Assembly (NCBI RefSeq): GCF_015221875.1 | Contig: NZ_JACYGY010000004.1 | Location: 1-20,009, forward strand | Direction of reading: 5' to 3' | DNA: 20,009 nt | From: Dyadobacter subterraneus | Lineage (GTDB): Bacteria > Bacteroidota > Bacteroidia > Cytophagales > Spirosomataceae | Shown here: piece by piece, positions 1-6,530 of the stretch | Position numbering within the stretch: position 1 is the first letter of the stretch | How the letters are laid out: each line of letters opens with the position of its first letter | Translations under genes and position numbers: made by a program | The notes under the pieces: generated by a model | Database searches by the model: none | What the model was told of the DNA's origin: nothing | What the model saw: the letters and a program-made list of their open reading frames with translations, nothing else

Positions 1-77
1 CAAAAAGCCTGTTTGCTTATGCCTTGCGTCTGCCACTGATCGTATAGCTCACGCATTTTTTCTGTCTCATTTTTCAT
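1..77 (-). CDS. tnpA: IS66 TnpA (orfA), N-terminal fragment
   Basis: This is the start of the small IS66 accessory protein TnpA, cut by the window edge after about 25 codons. It begins with ATG and reads MKNETEKMRELYDQWQ, near-identical to the protein encoded at 17802. The equivalent start in the right copy is TTG, so this copy preserves the better start codon. TnpA is a helix-turn-helix protein needed with TnpB for IS66 transposition. Whether this copy is functional cannot be judged here. Confidence 0.8.
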   Translation of the reverse strand, partial: MKNETEKMRELYDQWQTQGISKQAF

Positions 78-134
78 GAAACAAGATTACGAACTATGCG
101 GATCTGTTAAAATATGGGTTTATCGGATGCATAC
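1..134 (-). mobile_element. IS66-family element, 5' end (left copy)
   Basis: The reverse complement of this stretch matches the first 134 bases of the IS66 copy that begins at 17745, with about six mismatches. It therefore holds the 5' terminus (starting GTATGC), the leader and the beginning of tnpA of a second IS66 copy that runs leftwards out of the window. The inner boundary is placed at 134 because similarity to the right copy stops there. Its 3' end and any 8-bp target duplication lie outside the window. Confidence 0.85.
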
Positions 135-156
135 AGATCTAGTGTTGGTTATTACA

Positions 157-477
157 TTATATCCTTTCTACATCCCATCCATCATACAGATCTGCTCCGC
201 AGAATTTTGCCAACTCGTTAAAAGCAATATTCCGCTTATGTAGTTTAAGAGGAGTCAGGATATCGAGTTTAGTAACCAGCAACTTCCATTCACCTTCCGA
301 GTCTACTAGCTCTTCTAAGTTGTAATCATGGCCTGTAAGCTCAACCCAAACTTTTTGCAAGGTTTCTTGACTTTGACCATAAAAATAAAAGCCCCATTTT
401 AAGATGGATGTAGTATCAAAATTATCATTATTCATTTTCTTAAACAGCTCTTCCAGATTTTCCAAATTACTTTCCAT
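157..477 (-). CDS. RraB-like protein, probable immunity or accessory protein
   Basis: This 106-residue soluble acidic protein has an aromatic stretch near residues 29-33 (WGFYFY) and a C-terminal segment with FNELAKFCG and YDGWD. That pattern is typical of the RraB (regulator of ribonuclease activity B) fold. In Bacteroidota, stand-alone RraB-domain proteins commonly lie in polymorphic-toxin immunity loci, so an immunity role is inferred from family and context; RNase E regulation is the alternative. It is the last gene of the minus-strand array. Its ATG lies about 10 nt downstream of one copy of the 14-bp repeat (488-501), and the preceding gene ends only 72 nt away. No toxin partner is visible. 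Confidence 0.75.
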   Translation of the reverse strand: MESNLENLEELFKKMNNDNFDTTSILKWGFYFYGQSQETLQKVWVELTGHDYNLEELVDSEGEWKLLVTKLDILTPLKLHKRNIAFNELAKFCGADLYDGWDVERI

Positions 478-487
478 AACCTACTAA

Positions 488-501
488 TCGTTTTTTGAGA
501 C
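488..501 (-). repeat. 14-bp cassette-boundary repeat, copy 1
   Basis: Plus-strand TCGTTTTTTGAGAC (minus-strand GTCTCAAAAAACGA). It lies between the RraB-like gene and the membrane-anchored gene. The same 14-mer recurs at 1025, 1138, 1390/2812 (split), 3264 (last base changed) and 3879. Distances to the next ATG vary from about 10 to 105 nt, so it is unlikely to be a ribosome-binding or fixed promoter element. Confidence 0.85.
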
Positions 502-549
502 TTTGTAATGTTTCAGTAGTCCCCTCATGAAGACAAGCTTTCAGAATAG

Positions 550-993
550 CTACATTTTCGAATATTCTATGCGAATATCTCCTACTCTATCTTTCTCCTT
601 AAATATCCTGGCGTTTTTATCGTATTTAACCTGCACAGTACTGTTGTCAACCCATCGTACACTTATATTGATAAGGGATTTATATTCGGAATGGCTCACT
701 GCTCGACCATGATCATCATCTGCAATGAAAACATTGCCACCATCATTCAGTGCTTCATTAATTTTCAATATAGAAATATGCGTTGAATAACCCGTCGTTG
801 CTCCGCAGTCCCTATCAAAGAGCATAATTTTGTAAACATTATCTGGTGAAGATGCAGAATGATAAACTTTATTCACGCAACCTCCATCAGTGATTGACAA
901 GAAAATAAAAATGCAAGCAACGATTAAGATAATCACTCCAAGTACTACCCCTAATATACGAATAAGAAAAACCGGCAAACGTTTTAAATGCAT
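550..993 (-). CDS. Membrane-anchored DUF5412-like protein
   Basis: A 147-residue protein. Residues 9-33 form one strongly hydrophobic helix after a basic start (MHLKRLP), so it is probably an N-terminally anchored membrane protein with an extracytoplasmic domain. The soluble part contains SPDNVYKIMLF and the run DRDCGATTGYSTHISIL, which I recognise as the conserved core of DUF5412-like proteins of unknown function. Two cysteines (in GGC and RDCG) could form a disulfide. Such proteins recur in toxin-immunity neighbourhoods, so an envelope immunity role is possible but only inferred. It sits between repeat copies 1 and 2, as one of the apparent cassettes. Confidence 0.75.
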   Translation of the reverse strand: MHLKRLPVFLIRILGVVLGVIILIVACIFIFLSITDGGCVNKVYHSASSPDNVYKIMLFDRDCGATTGYSTHISILKINEALNDGGNVFIADDDHGRAVSHSEYKSLINISVRWVDNSTVQVKYDKNARIFKEKDRVGDIRIEYSKM

Positions 994-1024
994 ATAAATT
1001 ACTTAAAAAAATTGAAGTAGCGCT

Positions 1025-1038
1025 TCGTTTTTTGAGAC
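1025..1038 (-). repeat. 14-bp cassette-boundary repeat, copy 2
   Basis: Exact plus-strand TCGTTTTTTGAGAC, 31 nt upstream of the membrane-anchored gene at 993. Its last two bases are the first paired bases of the hairpin at 1037-1077. Confidence 0.85.
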
Positions 1039-1077
1039 ATCGGCTTGAAGTGACAGGCTGCCATTTCAAGCCGATGT
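1037..1077. other. 13-bp inverted repeat (hairpin)
   Basis: Arms ACATCGGCTTGAA (1037-1049) and TTCAAGCCGATGT (1065-1077) are perfect complements around a 15-nt loop. No T-run follows on the minus strand. On the plus strand a moderately T-rich stretch follows, but no plus-strand gene ends here. It abuts and partly overlaps repeat copy 2, so it could be a structured recombination site or a weak terminator. Only the pairing is certain. Confidence 0.6.
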
Positions 1078-1137
1078 CGATATTTTATTTTAGGACTTTA
1101 ATCTGAAATGTAGTATTCCGGACAACCGAAAAAGAAT

Positions 1138-1151
1138 TCGTTTTTTGAGAC
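1138..1151 (-). repeat. 14-bp cassette-boundary repeat, copy 3
   Basis: Exact plus-strand TCGTTTTTTGAGAC in the gene-free stretch, 113 bp from copy 2. Confidence 0.85.
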
Positions 1152-1389
1152 TGAATGATAGTGGTTCTAAACAGTTTGCTAACTAGATAATATACTAGAT
1201 ATTAATAATTTGCTCAATCAATCTAATTGATTATATTTACTATTGACCAGATATATATTCCTGATCCGAAATTACATGAAATATTATAAGATTTTACGTT
1301 TATTCATTACTTTACCGCTTTCATTTGGGCGAGTTATCTACGCAGAGATAAGAGATAGCATCTAGCCAATGACTCTCTATCAGCGACCT

Positions 1390-1398
1390 TCGTTTTTT
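1390..1398 (-). repeat. 14-bp repeat copy 4, first half (split by IS110)
   Basis: Plus-strand TCGTTTTTT is followed directly by the IS110 terminus GGTACTGTC. The missing GAGAC is found at 2812-2816 on the other side of the element. Removing 1399-2811 restores the exact 14-mer, so the IS110 inserted inside the repeat without loss. Confidence 0.85.
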
Positions 1399-1462
1399 GG
1401 TACTGTCTTAGAAAACAAGGAAGTCAGTATAAATTTTTTAAGATTAGGTAAAATTAGTATCT

Positions 1463-2555
1463 TCAAGTCCCAAGCACAACCATTAATGGTTGATGCAGTG
1501 TAGCTCCTGTTGGAGCTACTGCTTTTTGTTCGTCACCTTTATAGTCAGGATTGTAAGCCTGGTCCGTTTTCCAAAGACTATAGATAATGGTTAAGAGCTT
1601 ACGCTGAACGGCGACATAGCCTTTCATTTTAATGTGAGTCCGTTCAAATACTCGCTCAAATAATCTTTCAAATGGTTTTTGTTGATATCCGTACTACCTG
1701 CAATGCGGACATATGTAACGCACGCCTAATTCTCGCGTTACCTCGCTTGCTGATATGTGTTTTACCAACCCGTTTACCACTTTGGTTTTCTACCACGTCA
1801 TAGCCGGAATAGCTGACTAGCTGCCTTTGGTTCTCAAACAGCGAGAATTGGTTGGTTTCTGTAATCAGATTGGCAATTGTTAAGATACCTACACCCTTGA
1901 TTTGACAGATCTGCTTCACTTTTCGCTGCCAATCGGGGTTTTCAGCTATAGCTTTTTCTATAAGTTTTACGCATTCCGCTAGTTGTCGATCAATTTGCTC
2001 GATCATTTTCATCATTTGTTTTCTTACTTCACCAGAATGGTACATTCCAGCTTCCAAAGCTAGCAACTGATTGTGCAATTGCATTTTCAGCTCCTGTAAC
2101 TGAGTGTGCTGCCTGGTCAATTGACGAAGCTTATACATGGCTTCGCTAATTGGTTTCCAAAAATCCAGTCGCTGCTGGCATGCCATTGTCGCTAACCCTT
2201 GTGCATCGACTCCATCCGTTTTAGTTTTAATACCTAATGCCTTAATATAGTAGTTTGCTTTCTGAGGTAAGATGACGCTTACATGCTCCTGTCGACTATG
2301 CAGTGCCAAAGCCAATTGTTCATAATAAATACCAGTAGCCTCCATTAAATAGTGAACTGACAGGTTCTCACCCTTGCAATGGTGGCCAGCCCAGCGGATA
2401 AATTCGGCAATACCTTTGGGCGAGTTTGCAAAAGAATGAACAGCTTTAATCTTGACCCGTTGAGTTTGATCAATGGCACTAACACAAGCGTAAAACGTTT
2501 GCTTGCCAACATCAAGACCAACACCATATTTGACAGTAATAAAAGCAGTTTCCAT
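1463..2555 (-). pseudogene. IS110-family DEDD transposase, frameshifted
   Basis: The transposase has an N-terminal RuvC-like DEDD domain: first Asp in GLDVGKQ, Glu in YLMEATGIYYEQ, and the Asp pair region KTDGVDAQG. The C-terminal Tnp_20 part follows, with IKGVGILT and a YSGYDVVENQSGKR segment. The open frame stops after 295 codons at 1668. In another frame the sequence then continues directly with FERLFERVFE and KMKGYVAVQRKLLT down to a stop at 1463, matching the C-terminus of the other IS110 transposase. A net +1 or -2 indel near 1670-1675 therefore breaks it. The region around the catalytic serine is present, but the last 65 or so residues are lost. Confidence 0.85.
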
Positions 2556-2639
2556 AGGTTGAGATTAGTTAGGTGAACACTTCAACAAGCCATTACCTTT
2601 CCGGATTTTCTCACATGATTCATGATCGTAGTGCACCAC

Positions 2640-2760
2640 GTCATTCGGTACTGTTCAAGCTGACAGAAAGTGGGTGAGCAGGGCGAAACCAAAAAATCTA
2701 TGTCATTCCTAAGGAATGCATTTGAGACAACTAAGAGCTTCTTCTGCTCACCAATGGCAT
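2640..2760 (-). ncRNA. Putative IS110 bridge RNA, copy 1
   Basis: IS110-group elements encode a bridge RNA between the left end and the transposase gene. Here, reading on the minus strand, a stem GGTGAGCAG/CTGCTCACC (2744-2752 with 2673-2681) encloses an internal loop. One side of the loop holds TTGTCTCA (2723-2730), then a small hairpin CATTCC-TTA-GGAATG (2704-2718), and the other side holds TTTTTTGG (2689-2696). TTGTCTCA equals the left flank of the element, and TTTTTTGG is the complement of its right junction CCAAAAAA. A following segment ACAGTACC (2647-2654) equals the element's own 3' terminus, as expected of a donor guide. RNA ends are approximate and the structure was drawn by eye. Confidence 0.7.
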
Positions 2761-2811
2761 AAACCAAAATTGCACTTTTATTTCAATTTCTCTTTAGTTT
2801 CAAAGATATGT

Positions 2812-2816
2812 GAGAC
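2812..2816 (-). repeat. 14-bp repeat copy 4, second half
   Basis: Plus-strand GAGAC immediately beyond the IS110 left end; it completes TCGTTTTTT at 1390-1398. Confidence 0.8.
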
Positions 2817-2879
2817 AAATTGCTATCAATACCAAAGACAAACACTGCATGCTTTTTTCATCACAATACACATGGCTAT

Positions 2880-3158
2880 TTAAGCATCATTAGTTGCATA
2901 ATTAAAAAGACGTATTGCTATTTCCTTAGGTGTGGGCTTAAACGTCAAACTTGCTGTCCAATCGTCGATAAATTCCTTGGCCAAAAAGATTTCTATTAAA
3001 TAGTAGTAAAGACGTCCGGAAAGTTCTTTTTTACCGCCATCGCCAACCTCTGGATCAGATAAAATGATATCCGAATCAAAGTTATTAATGTCTTCGAGAA
3101 AGATTATTGCTTCTTCGTCGACACTTTGTATATTCTCAATCAATTCAGATAATTTCAT
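2880..3158 (-). CDS. Small acidic protein, probable immunity protein
   Basis: A 92-residue acidic soluble protein with no signal peptide. It has an LSELIENI start, a central YYYLIEIFLAKEFIDDW helix and a C-terminal KPTPKEIAIRLFNYATNDA. The layout (short, acidic, FLAKE...DDW followed by KPT and YAxNDA) resembles a family of small immunity-like proteins in bacterial toxin loci. I cannot name the family with certainty and infer the role from context. It lies between the IS110-split repeat and repeat copy 5, in the same orientation as the other array genes. Confidence 0.7.
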   Translation of the reverse strand: MKLSELIENIQSVDEEAIIFLEDINNFDSDIILSDPEVGDGGKKELSGRLYYYLIEIFLAKEFIDDWTASLTFKPTPKEIAIRLFNYATNDA

Positions 3159-3263
3159 AGACTAAAATTCAATGTTAAAATAAGTTCATTATTTTCAAAG
3201 TATCTTATCAGTTTGTAAAGCTAATTTTGAAAGCACATAACTTCGTATTCTGATACTGGCTGA

Positions 3264-3277
3264 TCGTTTTTTGAGAA
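3264..3277 (-). repeat. 14-bp cassette-boundary repeat, copy 5 (one mismatch)
   Basis: Plus-strand TCGTTTTTTGAGAA, differing from the others only in the last base. It lies between the lipoprotein gene's stop codon (3288) and the small acidic gene, 105 nt upstream of the latter's ATG. Confidence 0.8.
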
Positions 3278-3287
3278 AATTCTCTAC

Positions 3288-3833
3288 TTAATCAAAAGGA
3301 ATAAGATGAAACTGAATTTTAAAATCAGGAGATTTAGGAATTTGTATTGTTTTTTTATTTCTTAAATCCGTGAATATGAGTTGTCCATTTTTTAAATAAT
3401 TTCCTATTTTTTTCATGTAAAAGGAAGAGTCACTAACGTAATCCGGCTTATCTCCTTCTTTAATTTCATTAAACAACAGCAATATTTCGTACATCCTCGC
3501 GTGCTGATGTTTTATTTTAAGGAAACTAGTACCACACATTAAAATAGTATCTTGATTGACGACCAATTCAAACCTTGAGTCAACCTGGGGAGAATTGTCA
3601 CCCCTAGAAATTTTTGGCTCCCACATTGTATCCTGTTCGGTGCTATTAGTTATTTCAAGAAACAAATGTCCTTCTGGTCCGTCATAAATAGCATAACCAT
3701 CTTTATTTTTATCACTTAAATCAAGCATAACCGAACCACTACAACTTTTGAAAGTGATTTCTTCTTTCGCTTTTGTTTTAAAACAAGAGAAAAGAATTAG
3801 CATAAAAGGCAAAATTAAAATTTTAGATAACAT
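3288..3833 (-). CDS. Hypothetical lipoprotein
   Basis: A 181-residue protein with a type II signal peptide: positively charged start, hydrophobic stretch at residues 5-15, and lipobox LFSC with the acylated Cys at residue 17. It is therefore probably exported and lipid-anchored in the envelope. I do not recognise the domain. The mature part is mixed alpha/beta in composition, with motifs such as LFLEITNSTEQDTMWEPKIS. It is the most upstream gene of the minus-strand array, flanked by repeat copies 5 and 6. An envelope-acting immunity lipoprotein would fit the neighbours, but nothing in the sequence proves it. Confidence 0.75.
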   Translation of the reverse strand: MLSKILILPFMLILFSCFKTKAKEEITFKSCSGSVMLDLSDKNKDGYAIYDGPEGHLFLEITNSTEQDTMWEPKISRGDNSPQVDSRFELVVNQDTILMCGTSFLKIKHQHARMYEILLLFNEIKEGDKPDYVSDSSFYMKKIGNYLKNGQLIFTDLRNKKTIQIPKSPDFKIQFHLIPFD

Positions 3834-3878
3834 GGATAATTTGTTTTATGCCTCTTGAAATATGTTATTTCTATTGCT

Positions 3879-3892
3879 TCGTTTTTTGAGAC
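3879..3892 (-). repeat. 14-bp cassette-boundary repeat, copy 6
   Basis: Exact plus-strand TCGTTTTTTGAGAC, 45 nt upstream of the lipoprotein ATG. It is the last copy seen towards the right; none was found beyond the IS3 element. Confidence 0.85.
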
Positions 3893-4224
3893 AGGTAGCG
3901 TTGATATAACATTATGTACATATCACGTTTCATGTCGCCCATACCATTCTAAATGCAACAAATGTTTCAGAAAAATTTTCATAATATACAGTAAAATCAG
4001 GAGGCTGTAACTAAACTGCAATTTATAAGCTGGTTATTACGCATTAATAGCACTGCACAAAATAGGGCCTAATTACTAAGAATTTTGAGAGTAAGCGCGT
4101 CAACCTTATCGCCATTTTCGTCTGTCCATGATATAATCCGACAACGTTTATCTGCTGGGTTGGTGACAATCGATATTTCCTCTGGCTCCCAGCTGGTTAT
4201 TGTTCTGCAACACATACGACTCAT
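3893..4224. other. Gene-poor stretch ending in an ORF remnant
   Basis: Bases 3893-4068 hold no recognisable gene on either strand. Bases 4069-4224 contain the remnant described separately. The stretch ends at the IS3 left terminus. Confidence 0.5.
4069..4224 (-). pseudogene. 3' remnant of an unidentified gene, cut by IS3
   Basis: An open frame of about 51 codons ends at 4069 and runs up to the IS3 boundary. It contains a coding-like segment: SWEPEEISIVTN, then RIISWTDENGDK. On the far side of IS3 (7011-7072, minus strand) a short open frame reads NPFLPYDSRIGITVYKL, and joining the two sides keeps a coding-like character for about 20 more residues before a frame change. This suggests a decayed gene interrupted by the IS3 element. 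I cannot name the family, and the coding status is only moderately supported. Confidence 0.35.
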
Positions 4225-4307
4225 TGACCTCCCCCCAGAAAACTGGACAATTAAAAACTAGAGAAAATCGGGCGATTTTGATTATTTAACCATCAGAAAA
4301 ATCGCTT

Positions 4308-4574
4308 ATGAAAAAGACATAATTTAGCGAAGCGCAGATCATTTTCGCACTGCGCCAGGCGGACACTGGCGTCCCGGTGGCAGAAGTTTGCCGAAAAATG
4401 GGTGTGAGTGAAGCCACCTATTACAACTGGAAAAAGAAGTATGCTGGTCTTGGTGTTCCGGAGCTTCGAAAACTCCGTCAATTTGAGGAGGAAAACCAGA
4501 AATTGAAACAGCTCGTAGCAGATTTGAGCCTGGATAAACAAATGTTACAGGACATTCTCAAAAAAAAGCTCTAA
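4308..4574 (+). pseudogene. IS3 orfA (HTH protein), nonsense at codon 5
   Basis: From ATG 4308 the protein would be 88 residues, starting MKKT, then a TAA stop at 4320-4322 where Lys (AAA) is expected, then FSEAQIIFALRQ. The remainder is an HTH_8/IS3 orfA helix-turn-helix region (VAEVCRKMGVSEATYYNWKKKY) followed by a leucine-zipper-like tail (EEENQKLKQLVADLSLDK). An internal ATG at 4377 would lose the first 23 residues, including the first helix. The 3' end has an A7G run near 4561-4568, consistent with programmed -1 frameshifting into orfB. Confidence 0.85.
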
Positions 4575-4840
4575 GGCCGGCCCAGAAACGGACGCTGGCC
4601 GCCAGCTTAATGAAGAATTATCAGGTTGCCGTTATTCGAGCATGTTCGGTCGTTTGCTTACAAAGATCCTGTTGGTATTATAAGCCGCACCGGCGCGACG
4701 ACACAGCTATTCGCCATCGAATTAAGGAAATTGCACAGGTCCGAATCCGCTACGGTTATCAAAGAATTCATGTTTTACTAAGACGGGAAGGCTGGAGAGA
4801 CAATCATAAAAGGGTATACAGAGTTTACAAGGAAGAAGGA

Positions 4841-4853
4841 CGGTCGCCGCGCG
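4841..4853 (+). repeat. GC-rich mini-insertion A
   Basis: CGGTCGCCGCGCG, flanked on both sides by A (4840, 4854). Removing 14 bases restores the expected IS3 reading EEGLNLRSKRPRR. It shares the core CGGnCGCCGCGCG with insertions B, C and (inverted) D. Confidence 0.75.
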
Positions 4854-5005
4854 ATTAAACCTGCGCAGTAAGCGCCCAAGACGAAGCAGAGCCGCTTCAC
4901 AGCGACTTGACGGGCCGCAGCTTTCTAATATTCATCAAAGCTGGAGCATGGATTTTGTGGTAGATCAGCTCTTTGACGGGCGAAAAATTCGGGCATTAAC
5001 TGTAG

Positions 5006-5019
5006 CGGTCCGCCGCGCG
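5006..5019 (+). repeat. GC-rich mini-insertion B
   Basis: CGGTCCGCCGCGCG flanked by G on both sides (5005, 5020). Removing 15 bases turns LTV-AVRRA-VDNFSR into the canonical LTVVDNFSR of IS3 orfB. It has one extra base compared with the consensus core. Confidence 0.75.
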
Positions 5020-5072
5020 GTCGATAACTTTAGTCGGCAGTGTCTGGCTATTCATGTCGGCCAATCGCTGAA
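5017..5072 (+). repeat. 56-bp direct repeat flanking IS110 copy 2 (left copy)
   Basis: The sequence from GCGGTCGATAAC to CCAATCGCTGAA is identical to 6531-6586. It codes for part of the IS3 orfB. It is far longer than any normal IS110 target duplication. Confidence 0.9.
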
Positions 5073-5138
5073 CATATCTTTGAAGTTCTTTGAAATTGTT
5101 GGGAAAAGTGCAATTTTGAGATAGTTGTTTAACAGGGT

Positions 5139-5245
5139 TGGACAGCAGCCCGTGTTTCGCCGCTGACACGTTTTTTATAGACGATGTTGTACCGCTGGTT
5201 TATCTGTCCATCCTGTTTTTCTCAGTAACTTGAACAGTACCTAAG
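5139..5245 (+). ncRNA. Putative IS110 bridge RNA, copy 2
   Basis: A stem TGGACAG/CTGTCCA (5139-5145 with 5204-5210) encloses a loop with CGCTGA (5161-5166) on one side and ACCGCTGG (5191-5198) on the other. CGCTGA equals the left flank of the element (5066-5071). ACCGCTGG is the exact complement of its right junction CCAGCGGT (6528-6535). ACAGTACC (5234-5241) equals the element's 3' end, as expected for a donor guide. Position and organisation match copy 1, while the guide-like segments differ to match this different target. Ends are approximate. Confidence 0.7.
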
Positions 5246-5328
5246 GATGTATTTTGTTACAATCCTGTATGAATGTGCCAAATTAGAGAAAAACTGTTAA
5301 GCATATTATTCATCTTTAAATTTTCTTG

Positions 5329-6418
5329 ATGATGGGCAAACAGACAGAAAATTCAGCAGCATTACTTCGCTATTGTGCCGGTATCGATGTGAGCAAAGAC
5401 TCTTTACAAATTTGTTTATCAACCATTGATGCTAATGGTAAGACAACTGTAAAAGGGACAAGCAAAATAGCCAATAAAGTATCCTCGTTTGATGGATTGC
5501 TCACCTGGGTTGCCAAACATTGTAAAGAGAAACAATTGCCAGTTCGGTATTTGATGGAATCAACCGGTGTTTATCATGAACAAATTGCCTGGTATTTATT
5601 CCAGAGTGATCTGTCAGTAAGCGTAGTGCTGCCTAACAAGTCTAAAAATTACCTTAAAAGCTTGGGCCATAACCGGGCTGCCGGCGCAGTCTAAAAATGA
5701 TAAAATTGATGCCCGGGGGTTGGCCCAAATGGGATTGGAGCAAACTCCACCTTTATGGAAACCGCTTTCAAAAAATATCTATTTCCTGCGGATGTTAACC
5801 AGACAACACCAACGTTTGCAAGAGCTTAAAAATCAGTCAGAAAATCAAAAACACGCTATATTGCATGCGCAGATCAGCGATAAATTTATCATTAAACAGC
5901 TAGATAAACTGATCAAACTTTATGACCAGCAGGTCGAGCAGATTGCCCAGGAAATGCAGAACCTGCTTTCTAAGGACTCAGTTCTTAAAAACAAGATTGA
6001 TCAACTCTGTAAAATAAAAGGCCTTGGTCTGTTATCTGTGGCAACGCTTGTTGCAGAAACCAATGGTTTTGAAGGCTTTGAGAATCTCAGACAACTTGTC
6101 AGCTTTGCGGGCTATGATGTAGTCGAAAATCAATCTGGTTTGAGATCCGGAAAAACCAGGATCTCCAAAAAAGGTAACAGTCGAATTAGACGAATACTGT
6201 TTTTGCCAGCTTTTAATGCAGTTAGATTCGGAGAACCAGCCTCTCAGGCATTATTTGAAAGGATATTTGTCAAAACCCGCATAAAAATGAAAGGATATGT
6301 TGCAGTCCAGAAAAAACTACTAACACTTTGTTACGCCCTATGGAAAAAAGATGTCAATTACAATCCCTTATACCATTCCCAACATGTCAAAGAACTTGAA
6401 TATCAGGACAAAAAATAG
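5329..6418 (+). pseudogene. IS110-family DEDD transposase, broken by GC-rich insertion
   Basis: The transposase has an N-terminal RuvC-like domain (GIDVSKDSL, YLMESTGVYHEQ), then the conserved KNDKIDARGLAQMG, and a C-terminal Tnp_20 domain with IKGLGLLSVATL, FAGYDVVENQSGLR and KMKGYVAVQKKLLT up to a normal end. Start is chosen at ATG 5329; TTG 5326 and ATG 5332 are alternatives. At 5673 a GC-rich insertion of about 16 bases, just before KNDKIDA, shifts the frame by +1. Translation stops at 5694, and the catalytic Asp motif and serine domain fall in a separate frame. Confidence 0.85.
5673..5687 (+). repeat. GC-rich mini-insertion E (divergent)
   Basis: CCGGGCTGCCGGCGC flanked by A on both sides (5672, 5688). 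It lies between the IS110 codons for LKSLG and SKNDKIDA; removing 16 bases restores the frame. It is similar in size, composition and one-base flank to insertions A-D, but only loosely similar in sequence, so common origin is uncertain. Confidence 0.55.
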
Positions 6419-6530
6419 TCCCAACTAGCAGGACTACACAGGATGTAGCGATTTAAAAACCGCCACTCCTTCATAGTCCAAATTTATTAAAAAAATTCTA
6501 TTTCAAAACTTGTTTTTCACGACAGTACCA

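Larger units (their letters stand above)
1039..1398. other. Gene-free stretch with extra repeat copies
   Basis: No convincing ORF was found on either strand between the membrane-anchored gene and IS110 copy 1. The stretch contains the hairpin at 1037-1077, repeat copy 3 and the left half of repeat copy 4. The intervals between repeats (about 113 and 252 bp) look like empty or decayed cassettes. Base composition is AT-rich. Confidence 0.6.
1399..2811 (-). mobile_element. IS110-family element, copy 1
   Basis: This is an element of about 1.41 kb read on the minus strand. It has about 255 bp of 5' non-coding sequence, a DEDD-type transposase gene, and a 3' end finishing GACAGTACC. Ends were set by comparison with the second IS110 copy (5072-6529): both begin ACATATCTTTGAA and both end GACAGTACC. 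A one-base shift of the boundaries is possible because of flanking A runs. There is no clear target duplication, as is usual for IS110. It lies exactly inside one copy of the 14-bp cassette repeat. Confidence 0.85.
4575..5071 (+). pseudogene. IS3 orfB transposase, 5' part, with two GC-rich insertions
   Basis: The orfB frame is -1 relative to orfA and encodes an HTH_21-type region (SCWYYKPHRRDDTAIRHRI, IRYGYQRIHVLLRREG) followed by the start of the rve DDE domain (SWSMDFVVDQLFDG, carrying the first Asp). At 4841 a 13-base GC-rich insertion plus one repeated base shifts the frame inside the conserved EEGLNLRSK motif. At 5006 a second, 14-base plus one, adds five codons in frame inside LTVVDNFSR. 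The frame is then cut by IS110 at 5072; the rest resumes at 6531. Confidence 0.85.
5072..6529 (+). mobile_element. IS110-family element, copy 2
   Basis: An element of about 1.46 kb with the same terminal sequences as copy 1 (ACATATCTTTGAA at the left, GACAGTACC at the right) but clearly diverged in between, so it is a related, not identical, IS110. It has about 255 bp of 5' non-coding sequence and one broken transposase gene. It interrupts IS3 orfB and is flanked by a 56-bp direct duplication of IS3 sequence. Confidence 0.85.

Noticed and set aside
488..501. 14-mer as a ribosome-binding or core promoter motif
   Set aside because: Its distance to the next start codon varies from about 10 to 105 nt, and two copies precede no gene.
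527..712. 61-codon open frame on the plus strand
   Set aside because: It lies antisense to the DUF5412-like gene, has no recognisable motif and looks like a shadow frame.
1025..1398. CRISPR-like array made from the 14-bp repeats
   Set aside because: Repeats are too short, spacing is irregular (about 110 to 620 bp) and genes lie between them.
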